Assembly: GCA_965112735.1 (NCBI GenBank)
Contig: OZ218964.1
Location: 1,178,001-1,242,000 of the forward strand
Direction: 5' to 3'
Length of the DNA: 64,000 bases
Source of the DNA: Phaeosaccion multiseriatum
Lineage: Eukaryota; Ochrophyta, other classes
Below the pieces are notes generated by a model, which was given only the letters and a program-made list of their open reading frames with translations, had not been told where the DNA came from and did not search any database. The first letter of the stretch is position 1. Every line of letters starts with the position of its first letter. The position numbers were made by a program, and so were the translations under genes. Positions 13,201 to 26,900 of this stretch are shown here, one piece after another.

Positions 13201-15942
13201 GGTCCACCACGGTAGGGCTGACCGAGGCAATGGCGAGTCTCTCTCTGTAGAAGAAGGTGGTGGTGGTGGTCGATACCGTCATACCTTCCTCGCTGCTGCT
13301 GCTGCTGCTGCCCCTGCGACTAAGCCTGAGCTCCACTCCACCCTCTCGCCCTTGAGGCGCCGATGGGCTCACACACGTCATCTTGTTCGGGCCGGCAAAG
13401 CGCGCGGGAACGGGAGGGGCAGTGGGACCGAAGTGACAAAGCAAGCCCCCCTCCTTCTCTTGGTCAAGCACGCTTCCGCTGCTAAAGTCGCTGTAGTCCG
13501 AGTCAGAGGCGTCAAAGGCTTGCCCCGTGATGGTAACAACGGTGCCTCCATCCACCGGGCCGGAGGTGGGGGAGAACGACAAGGTGCTGTCCCAGCGGCG
13601 AGGAGTGTATACCAACGTCACAACATCCTCCCCCTCGTGCTCCTGATAGTCCGCATGTTCACCCTCCTCCTCCAGGTCTTCGTATCCTACCCTGAGCGAA
13701 ACCTGGCCTGGAGGGTGTGCAGGGGCCGTGCAAACAGCCAGCATCGGCGATATCCACACGGCAGGCACGGCAATCACGCCACCACCATGCTGTTTCGAAG
13801 CACTATCACCAGTAGTGCTAGTAATGCCTCTTCCACTGCCATCCGAAGACGATCTGTTGGACCTTCCAAAGAAGCAGCGCAGGCCGTTACCAGCGAAGCC
13901 TGCCCCGTACACATAGACTGCCATCCCCCCCTGGGTAGGCAGAGAGGTGGGCAGTGCCTTGTAGAGCGCAGCAGGAGCAAGAAACTCAAACTCGCGCGAG
14001 GATGGTGACAAGTCCTGACCGTTACAGGATGTACGCACCAACACAGAGCCGGCCCTCTGTTGGGGAGGGGTGCGGCAAGTGGCCTGGCCTGTGCTGGCGT
14101 TGAAGGCCATCGCGGGCACCACGACAGTAGTGGCACTGGCAGCAGTAGTATCAGTAGTGCTGCTGTTGGTGCTGCCTTCGTTGTCCTCGTAGTGGTGCCA
14201 GGCAGTGCCATCATCGTCAAAGCTGCCGCCGCCGGTACCGTCGCTGCTGTTATCAAAGCTGCAAAACACCTTTCCGGAGGACGCGCACGCACCCACACCG
14301 GAGACACGGATCAGAGTGCCTCCTCGTGTGGGTCCACGATGCGGGGTGAGGTCCGTCACGCTCGCCGTGGGAAGGAAGCTGAAGCTCAGTTGTGCTTCCA
14401 GGTTGCTCTCTTGATCGTCTTGGTCTTGGTGCTCGCCCTCCTCGTCGCGGAAGGAGGAGGAGGAGGAGGAGGAGGAGGAGGAGGAGGAGGAGCACGCTCC
14501 GAAGACGTTACAGACCTGCACCTTCACTCCCTGTGCCTCCGTATGCGGCGCTGTCTTGCAGGAGAGATGGTTGGCGTCCAGCACCGTCGCGTTGACAACT
14601 GTGTCTCCGATCACGCACAGCATTCCTTGCTCGAAGTTGGCCCCTGTCAGTCGAAGCCTCGTTCCTCCTGCCGCCGGACCGGTCTGGGGCTGAACCTTCG
14701 CGAGTTTCGGGGTGGTGGCGATGGAGTAAGGCGTTGGTGCGGAGACAAAGCCCGATCCCGATGCTACTGCTGCTGCTGCTGCTGCTGTTGTTGTTGTGGA
14801 CCCTCCATATATGTGGGAGACGGAAACCTCGTGCTCCCCGGGGGGTAATAGCTGCCCCAGACCTCCTCCATGCGCGCACTCTACCATACTTGATGTGAGC
14901 ACTCTACCGCGCATCACCAAGTCATCATCACCTCCATCCACTGCCATCCCCCCTCCTACCCTTCGGAAGCGACAATACACGACCACCGTGGGGTCAAAAT
15001 TGGCTCCGAAGACAGTCACGGGGCCAAAGCCGGCCCGAGGGCGGATCCCGGTGACGACGGGGGTGGGCACAAAGTGGAAGGGCACTGACTGACGGCCGAC
15101 TGGCCGCCCGGTATCTGCGCAATCAGTTCATCAATCAATCAAGTAGACAATCGAACAAGCAAGGTCAAACAATTCAGTTAGTGTTAGTCAACGAAGGAGG
15201 GGGGGCGTGCTCAGGTGTGTGTGTGGGGTGTGTGGGGTGTGTGGGGTCGACACAAACTCAATACAACGATGTGACTGACCGACTAACTGACTGATTACAG
15301 AACTGAGTGAGTGAGTGAGTGAGTGAGTGAATGAGTGAGTGAGTGTGTGACTCACAACTGGTATACATACCTGCGTGGCGAAGTGTGAAGTGCACCACTT
15401 CCATCCGCCTGTGCGGCGGGGCCACACACGTCAACGTCGAAGAGTTGAGCCACTTTGCCCCTGCCGTGGAGGAGAAGGACAAGGAGGACAAGGAGGCGGG
15501 GCTAGAGCTGTTCCCGTCGTCGGTGTTGTTGGCTGCTCCTCTCGCTCTCTCCTGCTGCTGCCACCCTGTCTCCCCTCCCTCGTCAAAGGAGCACACCACA
15601 TCGGGCCGCCATCCGTTGCCGTCGCCATCTGTTGTCACAGTCACGAGAGTCGACCCCTCCATGGATCCGACGGTGGGCTCCAAGCCAACGACGGTTACGC
15701 TTTTGAGGTATGCGTATGTCAAACCACCCATGATTGGTACTGGCGACGCTCCCCGGCCCTCGGAGATACCCAACTTGACGGATTTGGCGCCTACGATGGA
15801 GGGCGGGGCCATGCACTGGAGCCGCTCGGTGGATGACCAACTGCTGTGTGACCAGCTGCGGCTGGGGGTGCGTGGCTGATCGAGTATCGTCCGCACCGCC
15901 GGCACGGACTGGCTCCCGAACCAGCAATAGAATGGGCCGCTG

Positions 15943-15977
<35 letters not shown>

Positions 15978-17938
15978 ACTGCTCTTGAGCCAGACGGAAA
16001 CGAGTGTACCGCCCAGCTCGGAGCCCTTCTGTGGCTCGACCTCCACCACTCCCAAGGCTCTGTAGAGGTAGCTGAGACCCCCCCCTCCCTCCTCCTCCGC
16101 AGGGCACACCACACCATTCACAAGGACGTCAACAGAAACTGAAACTGAAACCTGCCCGCCATCTCCCCGGCCCCACGCTTCACTTCCACTGCCATCCGTA
16201 TCACCATAATCACCACCATTGGCGACGACTGATGCAAGGGGCGGACTCTTGCACTCCACGAGTGTGGACCGCAGCCAACGTGCCGGCGTGGTCACAGACA
16301 CAGAGTCTCCTTCTCCTCCTCCTCCAACACCACCCCCACTGAAGCGGCAGCTGAACGAATCGCCTTGGGCAAAGTGCCGGCCGCTGATCCTCACCACGGC
16401 TCCACCGGAGGAGGGGCCTGTCGAGGGCTCAATCGCCAGGACGATAGGCTCTAGCGTGTACGTGAAAACAGGAGCCCCGCCTTCGGGCGTGTGAAAGACG
16501 TAATGGCCATACACATCGTCCTCGTGCTCGTCGTTATCGTCGCGGATTCTTGACAAGGACACCTTCACCTGTACGTGTTGGTCATCGTCGTCGGGCTCTC
16601 TGAGGAGGGCAGGGACAGCGCAACGCACTTCAGAGGAAGACACGAAGCTCGCCCGCACCAGCACTGGAGGGGAAGAGCCTCCCTCTCCATCGTCGTCGTC
16701 ACTGTGAGTCTCAGTGACGAGAGCGAATCTGCACAGGAGGCCAAGGCCACTGTTGTGATTGGTGACACCGTCAAGTAGTCCGAGCTCCCCCTCGTTGTCG
16801 TCGACGGCTTGCGTCGGGTCTCGAAAGCCCTTGCCGAGTACTGAGATGACCGTTCCGCCCAAGGGGCTGCCCTCCAAAGGCTGCACACTACGCACAGACG
16901 CGGCTTCGACGTACTCAAACCAAGCCGCAGCAGCGCCGTCGCCAACAGGCGAATCACCAACTGGCGACGCAGAAAAGAAGTCGACGCCGTTGTTGCTCAC
17001 CGCCACCACCACAGCCTGCCCCCCTCCTGGGATGGCAGTGGATGGGATCGGCCTTGGTGCCACACACCTCAGCTGCGTGGAGCTCACAAAGTTCGCCATC
17101 ACCTCCACATGTCCAAAGCGTACCCTAAGGGCACTCGTCTGCGCAAAGTTGCTGCCAAAGACAGTCACCAGGTCGCCCCCCTCCGTGGATCCTCGGTGCG
17201 GTGTCACTTTCTCCACCACCGCAGGCGGGTAGTAGGAGAAGCGCACCCCCTCCGTGGAGGTGAAGTCCTCGCCATTAGCGCTCACCTCCACTAAAGTTTG
17301 ACGGAGAGGACTGAGAGCATTTCCACCACCGCCATCACCACCACCATCATCATCAGATAGGGGAGGTGCTAGGCACTGTACTTGCCGAGGTGACACCCAC
17401 TGCGCCGGTACCACTTGACCACCGAAGCGACACACAAGAGCACTGCTGTCTACAAAGTTGTGTCCGCTCACTTTGACCAGCGTACCGCCTGTGACAGGGC
17501 CGCGAGAGGGGGAGGCCCAGAGCACAGACATGGGTCTAAGGTAGGTGAAGCCCAGCGCGTCGAAGGTGAAGTCCCCTCCTCCGTTGGCGCTTACCTCCAC
17601 CGGCACGAGGCCGGGGCGGTGCGCGGGCGGGGCCTCACAGACCACCGCAGTCCGCACTGCTGTATCACCAGCTGCTGTATGGTCTTCTTCTTCTTCATCA
17701 TCACCTTGGCGAAGGGTCTCGATGGACAGTGCCGGTACCACGACTGACCCAAAGCTGCAGCTGACCGCATCCAATCGTTGCTGTATCACCAACTGCTGCT
17801 GCTCATCCTCAGCCTCGCCCTCGCCCGTGGGAAAGTGAAAGAGGTTACTGACAACAATGGTGACAGTGGTGCCGCCCTCCAGGCTCCCGCGCGAGGGGGC
17901 CATCGAAAGTGCAGATGCCGGTGGCCGGAAGAGAAACG

Positions 17939-17980
<42 letters not shown>

Positions 17981-20900
17981 AAGGAAGTGCCGTTGAAGGG
18001 AAGTCCACGCCGTTGTTGCTCACTGAAACCGTCACAGCACCTGCCGGCAGGGGCGGAGTGATACAGCGGAGCTCCGTTGGGCTGATGAAAGTCGGGCGAA
18101 CTTGGTGGCTGGTGTGTCCAAATTGTACCCGGAGGCGGTCAGAGAAGATAAACCCCCTTCCGAGCACTGTCACCTCGGTCCCTCCTTGCGTTACCCCCGA
18201 GGAAGGCTCCAATGACTCCACCACAGTGTCTGCGTAAAAGACAAACGAGTTGGACGAGGAGGACGAGGAGGAGGTCGAGTCGCCACCGTCCACTGGGATG
18301 AAGTCCACGCCGTTGAAACTGACGTAAAGGGGCAGGGACTTTCCATTTGCTGCTGTGGCCTCCTCCGGCGCCATGGTCGGAGTCATGCATTGGAGCTGCG
18401 TTTCCGACAGCCACTGCGCTGCCACAATCACAGCAGTTCCATTGCTGCTGATGCTTCTGCTGTTGCTGCTGCTGGTGCTGTTGCTGGTGCTGTCCCCTCC
18501 CCCAAACACCCCCCCTCTTTGCCCCTCCTCGTCGCCCTCCTCCACTTGCTGGTCGGCTCCTCCTCCTTCTCCGAATCGACACCGCAGCGAGGCGGTATTG
18601 ACGAAGCTCTGCCCTGCCACAAGCACCATTGTTCCTCCCGAGAGCGGCCCGCTCGACGGACTCATGGACCAAACCCGGGGGGGCTCGAAGAGGGTGAACT
18701 TGAAACCGTCGGAGCTGAAGTCCACCCCGCCATTGAAGGACACCTCTACATCCACTACAGTAGACACAGCGACCACACTGCTGTCGACAGATGACGACGA
18801 CGAGGAGGACGTGGAGGAAGGCGGCGCGAGGCACTTGACGTGACTGTCCGAGACCACCGCTGCGGCGGGACTGACCAAGTCTCCAAACCTGCACAGCACA
18901 CGCTGCGCATCTCTGCTGCTGCTGATGGTGGTGGTACTGCTGCTGTTGGCGACGGCCGCCCCGGCGTAGCCCCCTCCTCCCCCTCCCGTCAGCCCCTGGC
19001 CGTAGATGTTGACGAGTGTGCCCCCTTGCCAGCTGCCCATGGAGGGATGCAAGCTCGTCACTCTGGCGGTCGGCTTGTACGTGTACGTCACTGCCACCAC
19101 AGGGCCACGACTCTTCTCCTCCGTCGCTGTAGCACCAACTTGCACACCAGACACAACAGACCCATTTTGGGTGTGGTAGGTGTGGAAGGTAGCGGCAGCA
19201 GTGCTAGCAGTAATAGTGCTGAAGTCCTGCCCATTCAGCGTCACGGACACATCCACCGCTCCAGGGGTGAGGGCCGCAGGAGCCCGACACTTGAGTGCTG
19301 TGGCATTGAGCACCACAACTTCCTCCACCACCTCGAATCCGAAGCGCACCTGCAAGCCAGTTGTGAGTGCGAAGTTGTGGCCCCGAAGGATCACCTCTGT
19401 GCCTCCAAGCGAGGCGCCCGTGTCGGGCTCTACACTCGAAACAAGGGGGGCAGGATAGTAGGAGAAGCTGGTTGCTGCTGCTGCTGTATCACCAACTGCT
19501 GCTGCGGCTGCTGACGCTGATACTGATGCTGTCCCAAAGAGGCCATCGCTGCTGCTGTTGCTGCTCCTGCTGCTGTTGGTGAAGTCTTTCCCGTTGAGAC
19601 TCACCTCCACTTTTACAGTCCGACGTTCTTCCTCTTCCCCGTCGCCGCGGTCAAAATGCGAGTTGCTGGTGCTAGCGTTGTTGCCGCTGCCACTGCTGCT
19701 ACCACTGCTGGTAGTAGCGTTGCCGAAGAGGAAGGCAGCAGCAGGAGGGCTGGTGCACAGCAGCTCTGAGCTGGATAACCAACGCGCGCTGGTCGTCACA
19801 ACCCCCCCCGCCCCCATGTCTCCAAAGGAGCAGAGCAGCCCTTGGCCGTCCACAAAGCCCATGCCCTGAATCACCACTTGGGTGCCCCCGAGGGCCGGTC
19901 CCGAGGAAGGATGCACGCCCAACACCTTAGGTTCGTTGAAGAATTGCAGCGTGACGCCGTCGGATGAAAAGTCCATCCCGTTCATCGACACCTCCACCGT
20001 CACGTATCCTGCTCCACCCCCCATCTTCCCATCCTGGTGATGTCGGCTCAGGCTCGCGAGAGCAGCTGGTGATGTCGGCATTGGGCACCGCAGCTCAGAC
20101 TCAGAGACGAACTCCGCAGGAACCACAATCTCTCCTCCTCCTCCTCCTCCTGTGGCAGTGGTGGCGTCGGAAAGGGAGGAGGAGGAGAAGGAGGAGGAGG
20201 AGGAGCCGAAGCGGCAGCGCAACAATTCCCCGGTGTCTTCAAAGCCCACTCCGTAGACGCTCACCAGCCGCTGAGGCGCATCGTCGTCCCCTTGCCCTTC
20301 AGCGTCACCATCCACTGCCATCGTTGGAACCCTTTCCGGGCTCACGGCAAGTACCGTATGGGCCCATCGGAAGTGAAACGCCAGTCCGTCTCCAGGGGGG
20401 TTGGTGGTATTGGAAGAGGAGGAGGAGGAGGAGGAGGAGGAGCTCACAAAATCGACGCCGTTGTTGCTCACAGAGACCGCAACAAAACCAGAGACCGGTC
20501 CAACTTCTGTACCACCAACTGCTGCGGCAGGCAGAGGCGGGGTGGTGCACCGAATGAGCGTGTCATTCACGAAGACTGCGGGCACTTCCACCAGACCACC
20601 GAAGCGCACGCTCAACCGCCCTCTGCCCCCCCCCTCCGAGGAGGAGGAGGAGGAGGAGGAGGAGAAGCCCCTCCCTATAATGTCTAGCTCTGTACCCCCC
20701 TGCTCCGGCCCGAAGGCTGGACGGAGCGCCAGCAGGACGACGGGTGGCACGTACTCGAATGTTACGGCGCCAAGGATGCTGGTGTGAGTGCTGCTGCTGT
20801 CATTGCTGCTGCTAGTGCTGCTGGTGCGATTGCCCCCTTCCTGCTCTTGTTGCGTCATCGTCTCGTTGTAGGAATAGAAGGAGGAGGAAGAGGAGGAAGA

Positions 20901-23900
20901 GGAGGGAGTGGAGGAAGAATGGTAGTAGTACTCCACCCCGTTGAGGCCCACCCCCACAGACACCAGCCCCGCCCCATCCACTGCCATCCCCAGCCACGTG
21001 CTTGGCGGAGTTAGGCACTCCAGGGTGGTGCTCGACACCCACCGAGCCGGAGCTGTTGCTGTTGCTGCATCACCCATTGCTGTGGTTGCATTCTTCGCTG
21101 TATCACCAGCTGCTTCACTTGTATTCGTCGTCGTCGCCGCTGTGAGCACCTCGCTCCTGAAGCTACACTGCAGCATGTGGGTATCCACGAAGTTCGCACC
21201 TCGCACACGCACCCTGCTTCCCCCCCGGGGAGGACCCGAGGGGGGGTCGATGCTGAGGACCACGGGCTCCGGAGCGAGCCAAAACTCAATGCCGTTCGTG
21301 GTACGGGTGGCGACGTCGTCCCCCTGTTGCACCTCCACTGTCACACGTCCAGCAGTTGGTGATACGGCAGCAGCAGCAGCAGCAGCAAGAGCCGGAGTGG
21401 TACACACGAGCTCTCTTTCAGAGACCCACTCGGCCCTTACAACAGCGAGGTCGTCGCCAAAGACGCAGTACATGTCCGTGTCGGAGTGGAAACCTTCCCC
21501 CAGGACGGTGAGATCCAGCCCCCCCCTCGCACTCCCCACGCTCGGCACCAATGCCTTGATCTTGGCCTCACTGCGATACTCGTATAAGCCCCTCCACCCC
21601 TCCTCCCACCCTCCCCACTCGTCGGTCGATGCCCATCCCACAGGGACAAAGTCCACACCGTTGTTACTCACAGAGATGTTGACGAACGTCCCTCCCCCTC
21701 CTCCCCCCGCCCCCTCCCCTCCGTCCGCCAGCGCCAGTCCAGCGGGCAGTGGGGGTGTGATGCATTGCATCTGTGTGCTGCTAATGACCGTGGCATCCAC
21801 GTCAACAAGCCCACCGAAGCGCACACTAGAGTGGCCTGTGAGGAGGAAGCCTGACCCTTCCAGTCTCACTACTGTGCCTCCGTTGATCGGTCCGGTGGCG
21901 GGGAGGCAGGCAGACACAATGGGTAGCGAGTGGTAGGTGAAGCTCGGGCCCTCACCCTCGCCCTTGACAGGGAAGAAATCCTGTCCGTTGAGGCTGATTG
22001 CCAGCGCCACTCGCCACCTCGTCTCCTCCTCCTCCTCCTCGACTCGGAAGCCCTCCTCCTCCTCCTCCTGCTGCTGCTGCTGCTCGGTCTCCACCGTATG
22101 AGGAGGAGATGTACACTCTATGCGAGCGCTCGACAGCCACCGAGCCGCCGTAGCAACGCCACCGAAGGAGCACCGCAGCTGTCCCGTGTCCACGAAGCCA
22201 AAGCCCGACACGATGACCACCGTGCCGCCGGACACAGGCCCTGTAGAGGGTCGCGCCGCCACCACCTCGGGCTGCTCCACGTAATTATACCACATGCCGT
22301 CGTTAGATCTGTCGACGATCGTCCCTTCTCCTCCGGGAGGAGAAGACAGCAGCAGCACCTCCAAGGCAACTGGTCCTGACGCTTCTGCCGCCGGAGCCGT
22401 GCAGCGAATCTCCGAGGGGGACACCACCACCGCCTCCGATGAAACTTGTTTCCCAAAGCTGCAATGCACCTCGCTACTACTAAGCATTGTACTAACCCAG
22501 TCCTCCTCCTTCTCGTCCTTTTCGTCCTCCTCATCCTCGCTGCTGAAGGCAAAGTTCCGCCCAAAGACCGTCACCTCGCCCCCTCCCGACAGGAAGCCTA
22601 GTCTCGGCTGGATGCTGTCCACAACGGGGGCGAGACGAGACTCAAACACCAGTCTGCTGTTGGTGCTGGTGCTGGTGCTGGTGCTGGTGCTGGTGCTGGT
22701 GCTGGTGTTGCCCTCCTCTGCCCCTGCGGCACCCCCGCCGACAAAGTCCACGCCGTTGTTGCTGACCGAGACGCCCCACACACCTGGCGACAAGCCTGGT
22801 GGAGTGATGCACCGCAGCTCCTCGCTGCTCACGAAGGTGGCTTTGACATCCACTGCCATCTTGTCGCCGACTGACCACCGCACAGTCAGGCTGCTGCTGA
22901 ACACAAAGCCCTGTCCGTGAATGGTCATGACGGTCCCCCCTTCCGTGGACCCTTTTGGCGGGTCCAGACCAGTCACCGCCATATCGACTTCGTAGTATGA
23001 GAACGTTAACAGCCCACCACCACCCCTGCCCTCCTCGGCGGCTGCTGCTGCTGTATCACCAACTGCTGCTGCTCCTTGGTAAGACACAAAGTCCATCCCA
23101 TCGATGCTCACCTCCACACCCACAGCTGACGACGCGCCGGATTCCACTCCGCTCGGTACTGGCGGAGTCGTGCATTGCACCTCTGTCCCCGAAACCCACA
23201 CGCCGGGAACCGAAACCTCTCCCCCGAATCTGCACATCAGACTCTCCGAATCCACAAAATTCGCCCCGCCTACCACCACTGCTGTACCTCCCTGTCGAGG
23301 GCCGCTGCCCGGCGTAACGGACAACACAGCTACATCCCCGGTGAAGGAGTAAAGTACTCCATCTTGGGTATAGTCCACCCCATTGAGGGTCACCTCCACC
23401 TCCACCAGCTCAGCGCTGTCCACCATATCGGGAACCAGGCACGTTACCCGTGTGGGCGAGAGGTACGTTGCCGGCACGATAACTTGATCCTCCCCGCTGC
23501 TGCTCCATGCAGTTTGTTTGCGTTGCTGCCCCTGCTCCCCCTCCTCGCTGCTCCTCCTCCTTCCGAAGCGACAAGCGAGGTCGGTGCTGTCTTCAAAGCC
23601 CCTCCCTGTGACTGTGATGCTGCCCCCGCCCCGCAGCCCCCCCTGTCTTGGCTCCACGCCATGGACTGCAGCCGAGGTGTAACGGAAGAGCGCCGGCTCT
23701 GCACCACCGCCACCGCTGGATGACCAACTAGTGCAGCTGCTGCCTCCGACGGTGGTCACGCCCACCTCCGCGAACTCGAGAACGTCCGTTACGAACAACA
23801 CGATATCCAAGCTGCTGTCGCTGTGACTACTGTATGACCAAGTACTACTGCTGCTGCTGTTCTTGCTGCTGCTACTACTGAGTCCCAAGTAGAGAAGATT

Positions 23901-26900
23901 CGGAGCGTCGAGCGGGACGGAAAAGGCCGTCAACCCCCTCACGCCCTCGTACGTGGTTTGCAAACCGCGGCTCCACACCACTCGCTGCTGTCCACCCTCT
24001 TCCCCTTCCTCTCCCTCCCCCGACCTTGTGCTGCCGCTGTTGAGCACTTCTGCTGCTGCTGCATCAAGACTGTATATCTCAATACTGTAGTCCCCCCCCC
24101 CCCCCCCACCACCACCACCACCCCCAGTGAAGGGGACCCCGCTGCTGCCGTCTAGGAGGTATGTACTTCCTCTGACGATGTTGATGATGCCAGCCCGCCC
24201 CTGTACTGACAGATGCGGTATCCCCTCCTCCTCCCCCTCTTGCCCGTTCTGTAACGCCAAGCGGAGCGTCGTCGGACCCACAGCGGAGGAGGGCGGCGCC
24301 GGAGGCACCACACACGTCATTTGCTGCCTTCCGCTGGACACCACCGAAGGTACAGTATCGCCTCCGATGCTGCAGGAGTGTGTACCCGGCTCGAAGTGCG
24401 TTCCGGTGAGGGTAATGGTGGTGCCGCCCCCCCGGGGCCCACCAAAGGGCTCAATGCTGAGGAGAGTAGGAGGCGGTGTGAAGGAGAAGCTCAGCACTGA
24501 CACGTGCCGCTCCACGCCGTTGGTCCGCAGCCCTAGAGACGCCACGATGGGAGCGCTGCTGCTGCTGCTGCTGCTGCTGTATAACCAACTGCTGCTGCTA
24601 CTGCTGCTGCTGCTGTTTCCCGTATGACTGCTGCCGCTGCTGCCTCTCACGTGAGCAGCCGAAGCCGCAGACGGGGTGCGGCACTCTACCTCCGTCCGAC
24701 TCCGCCATGTTGCTGGTACCGACGCCTCCACCTGCACTCGCACGGCCGTGCTCCTCATGCTACTGCTGCTGCTACTCGCATCATTTGCTCTCTCCTCCTC
24801 CTCCTCCTCCTTCTTCTCCTCCTCCTCCTCCTCCTCCTCCTCCTCCTCCTCCATCTCCTCCTCCACCTCCACCCACCACTGGAAGACGCATTCCATCCCG
24901 TCCGTAGGGAGGAAGCCTTCTCCTTGCACCAGCACAGAGGTGCCTCCACACCGGGGTCCCGACGAGGGCCACACCTGCTTCAGCTCAAGCGGTTTCTCCG
25001 CGAGGAACTGCAGAGCGTTGGACCAAAAGTCTTTGCCGTTGGTCACGCGCACGAGCACAAAGGAGGCAGCGGGCGGAAAGGAGAGGGCAGAGGAGGAGGA
25101 GGAATTGGAACTCGAGTTCGCATCCAATCCACCTGCCCTGCTGCCCGGTACGGTGGCGCTCAGGTCAGGGCTGAGGCAGACCAATTGACTGCCATCTTCG
25201 CTGAGCGTGGCCAGTGTGCGCTCCTCCGCGGATCCAAACTGACACTGCAGCGGCTCGTACCCGCCCCCCCCCTCCTCCTCCTTCGCCTTCGCCTCAGCGT
25301 AGTAGGCTGCAAAGCCCGACCCGGAAATCCGCACCTCCGTACCCCCCCGAGTCGTACCCCCCGGGGGCGATAGCGCCTCCAATTGAGGAATGAGCCCCGC
25401 CCCTCCCGCCGTCACGCTGGTGCTGCTGCTACTGCTACTGCTATTGCTATTGCTATTGCCCTCTGTAGCTGCAGTTAAGCCGATCTCGAAGGTCGAGGCT
25501 TCAGTGTGCCCCGTCTGTAGGTCAGTGACCTCCACAGAGAAGCTGTCGAGTCCGTCGAAGCCGGGGTAGCGAATGTACATGATAGGGGCCGCATTGACAT
25601 AGTTCACCACGTCGCTGGCGGCTCCCGACAGACTCACTCTGCTGCTGAACTTGCTTGGGCCTCCTTCGTTCCAGAAGATGATACCCACTTGTTCTGCACC
25701 CACAGAATCCTCAACCTCATCATACTCCAGCATGAGGGCACTATTGGGGCTCTCAACCCCAAGCACAAAGGACAGGTTGCCACCCGCCCCCGCCCCTCGT
25801 GCATCAATGGTTAAGGGGCTGAGACGCATACGCTGGAAGCTTGGCAGTTGTACCTCCGGGGCGTCGTTGACCGCCAGCACCGAAATAGGCAGCACTTGAG
25901 ACACTGCTGCTTCCTCCTCCCACCCCTCCTCCCCCTCCCCCTCCCCGCCGATTTGCTGTACAATAATGTGCAAGAACTCTACGTGCTGCAGACTGTTAAA
26001 GTCCGTGTGGGGGTGGTACGTGACCTGCTGCAGTGCATTGTTCGCGTCCGCCAAAGACCCCGTGAACACAATGGAGGAGTCCCACTGGCCGCTGGACCCA
26101 TTCTCAAAGGTCAGCCCTACCTCGCTGGCAAGGTCGAGCCGTCCGCCCACCACGGACAAGCGCACGCGGAGATTGAGCACTCCGTAGGGCTCCACGTCGG
26201 CATCATACACACTAATGCCATGGATGGACAAAGAACCATCTTCCTCCACAGAGGGCCATCCCGGCAAGGTCACCGTAGGGAGGTCCGGGGCGGGGAGCAC
26301 GAGGAAGGGAATGGTGACGGTGTCTGTCAACGCCTTGCCCGCTCCTAGGTACATTTGATCGTTCACGGTGATGGTCAGCTCCTCCTCTCCGTACCAGTTC
26401 AGCAACCCTCTGTACTCGAGGCGGCCCAGGGCGTTGTTGACATCCGCTGCGGGCCCTGTGAATATGACGGTTTCGTCTCGTACGCCGTCTCCTGCGCTGA
26501 AGGAGAGCCCCACGGTGCCGTTGAGGGTTATTGTGCCGTCATGGACGGTCATGACCACTGCAAGCTCGTAGGCGTCGGCCACCTCCATATCTATATCGGT
26601 TACCGCAATGCCCTCAATCACCAAGGTAACGTCCTCCACAGCCGTCAAAGACGAAGAGGAAGTAGAAGGAGACCACACCGCCTCCGGCACCTGGATGACT
26701 GGCTGCGTGTTCTCCGCATTGACAAGCACAAGCAGCTCCTCGCCCCCCTGGAATGACTCGCCCACGCCATTAAGTGCCATCCACGGCACCGCGTCCTCCC
26801 CATTGTCGGAGTAGAGTGCCTTCCACTGCAGCGCCGCTGTGTGCTGCCCTGAGGCCAGCGTGAGGACGAGCTGCCCTCTAAGCTCAGCCACCCTTCGCTC

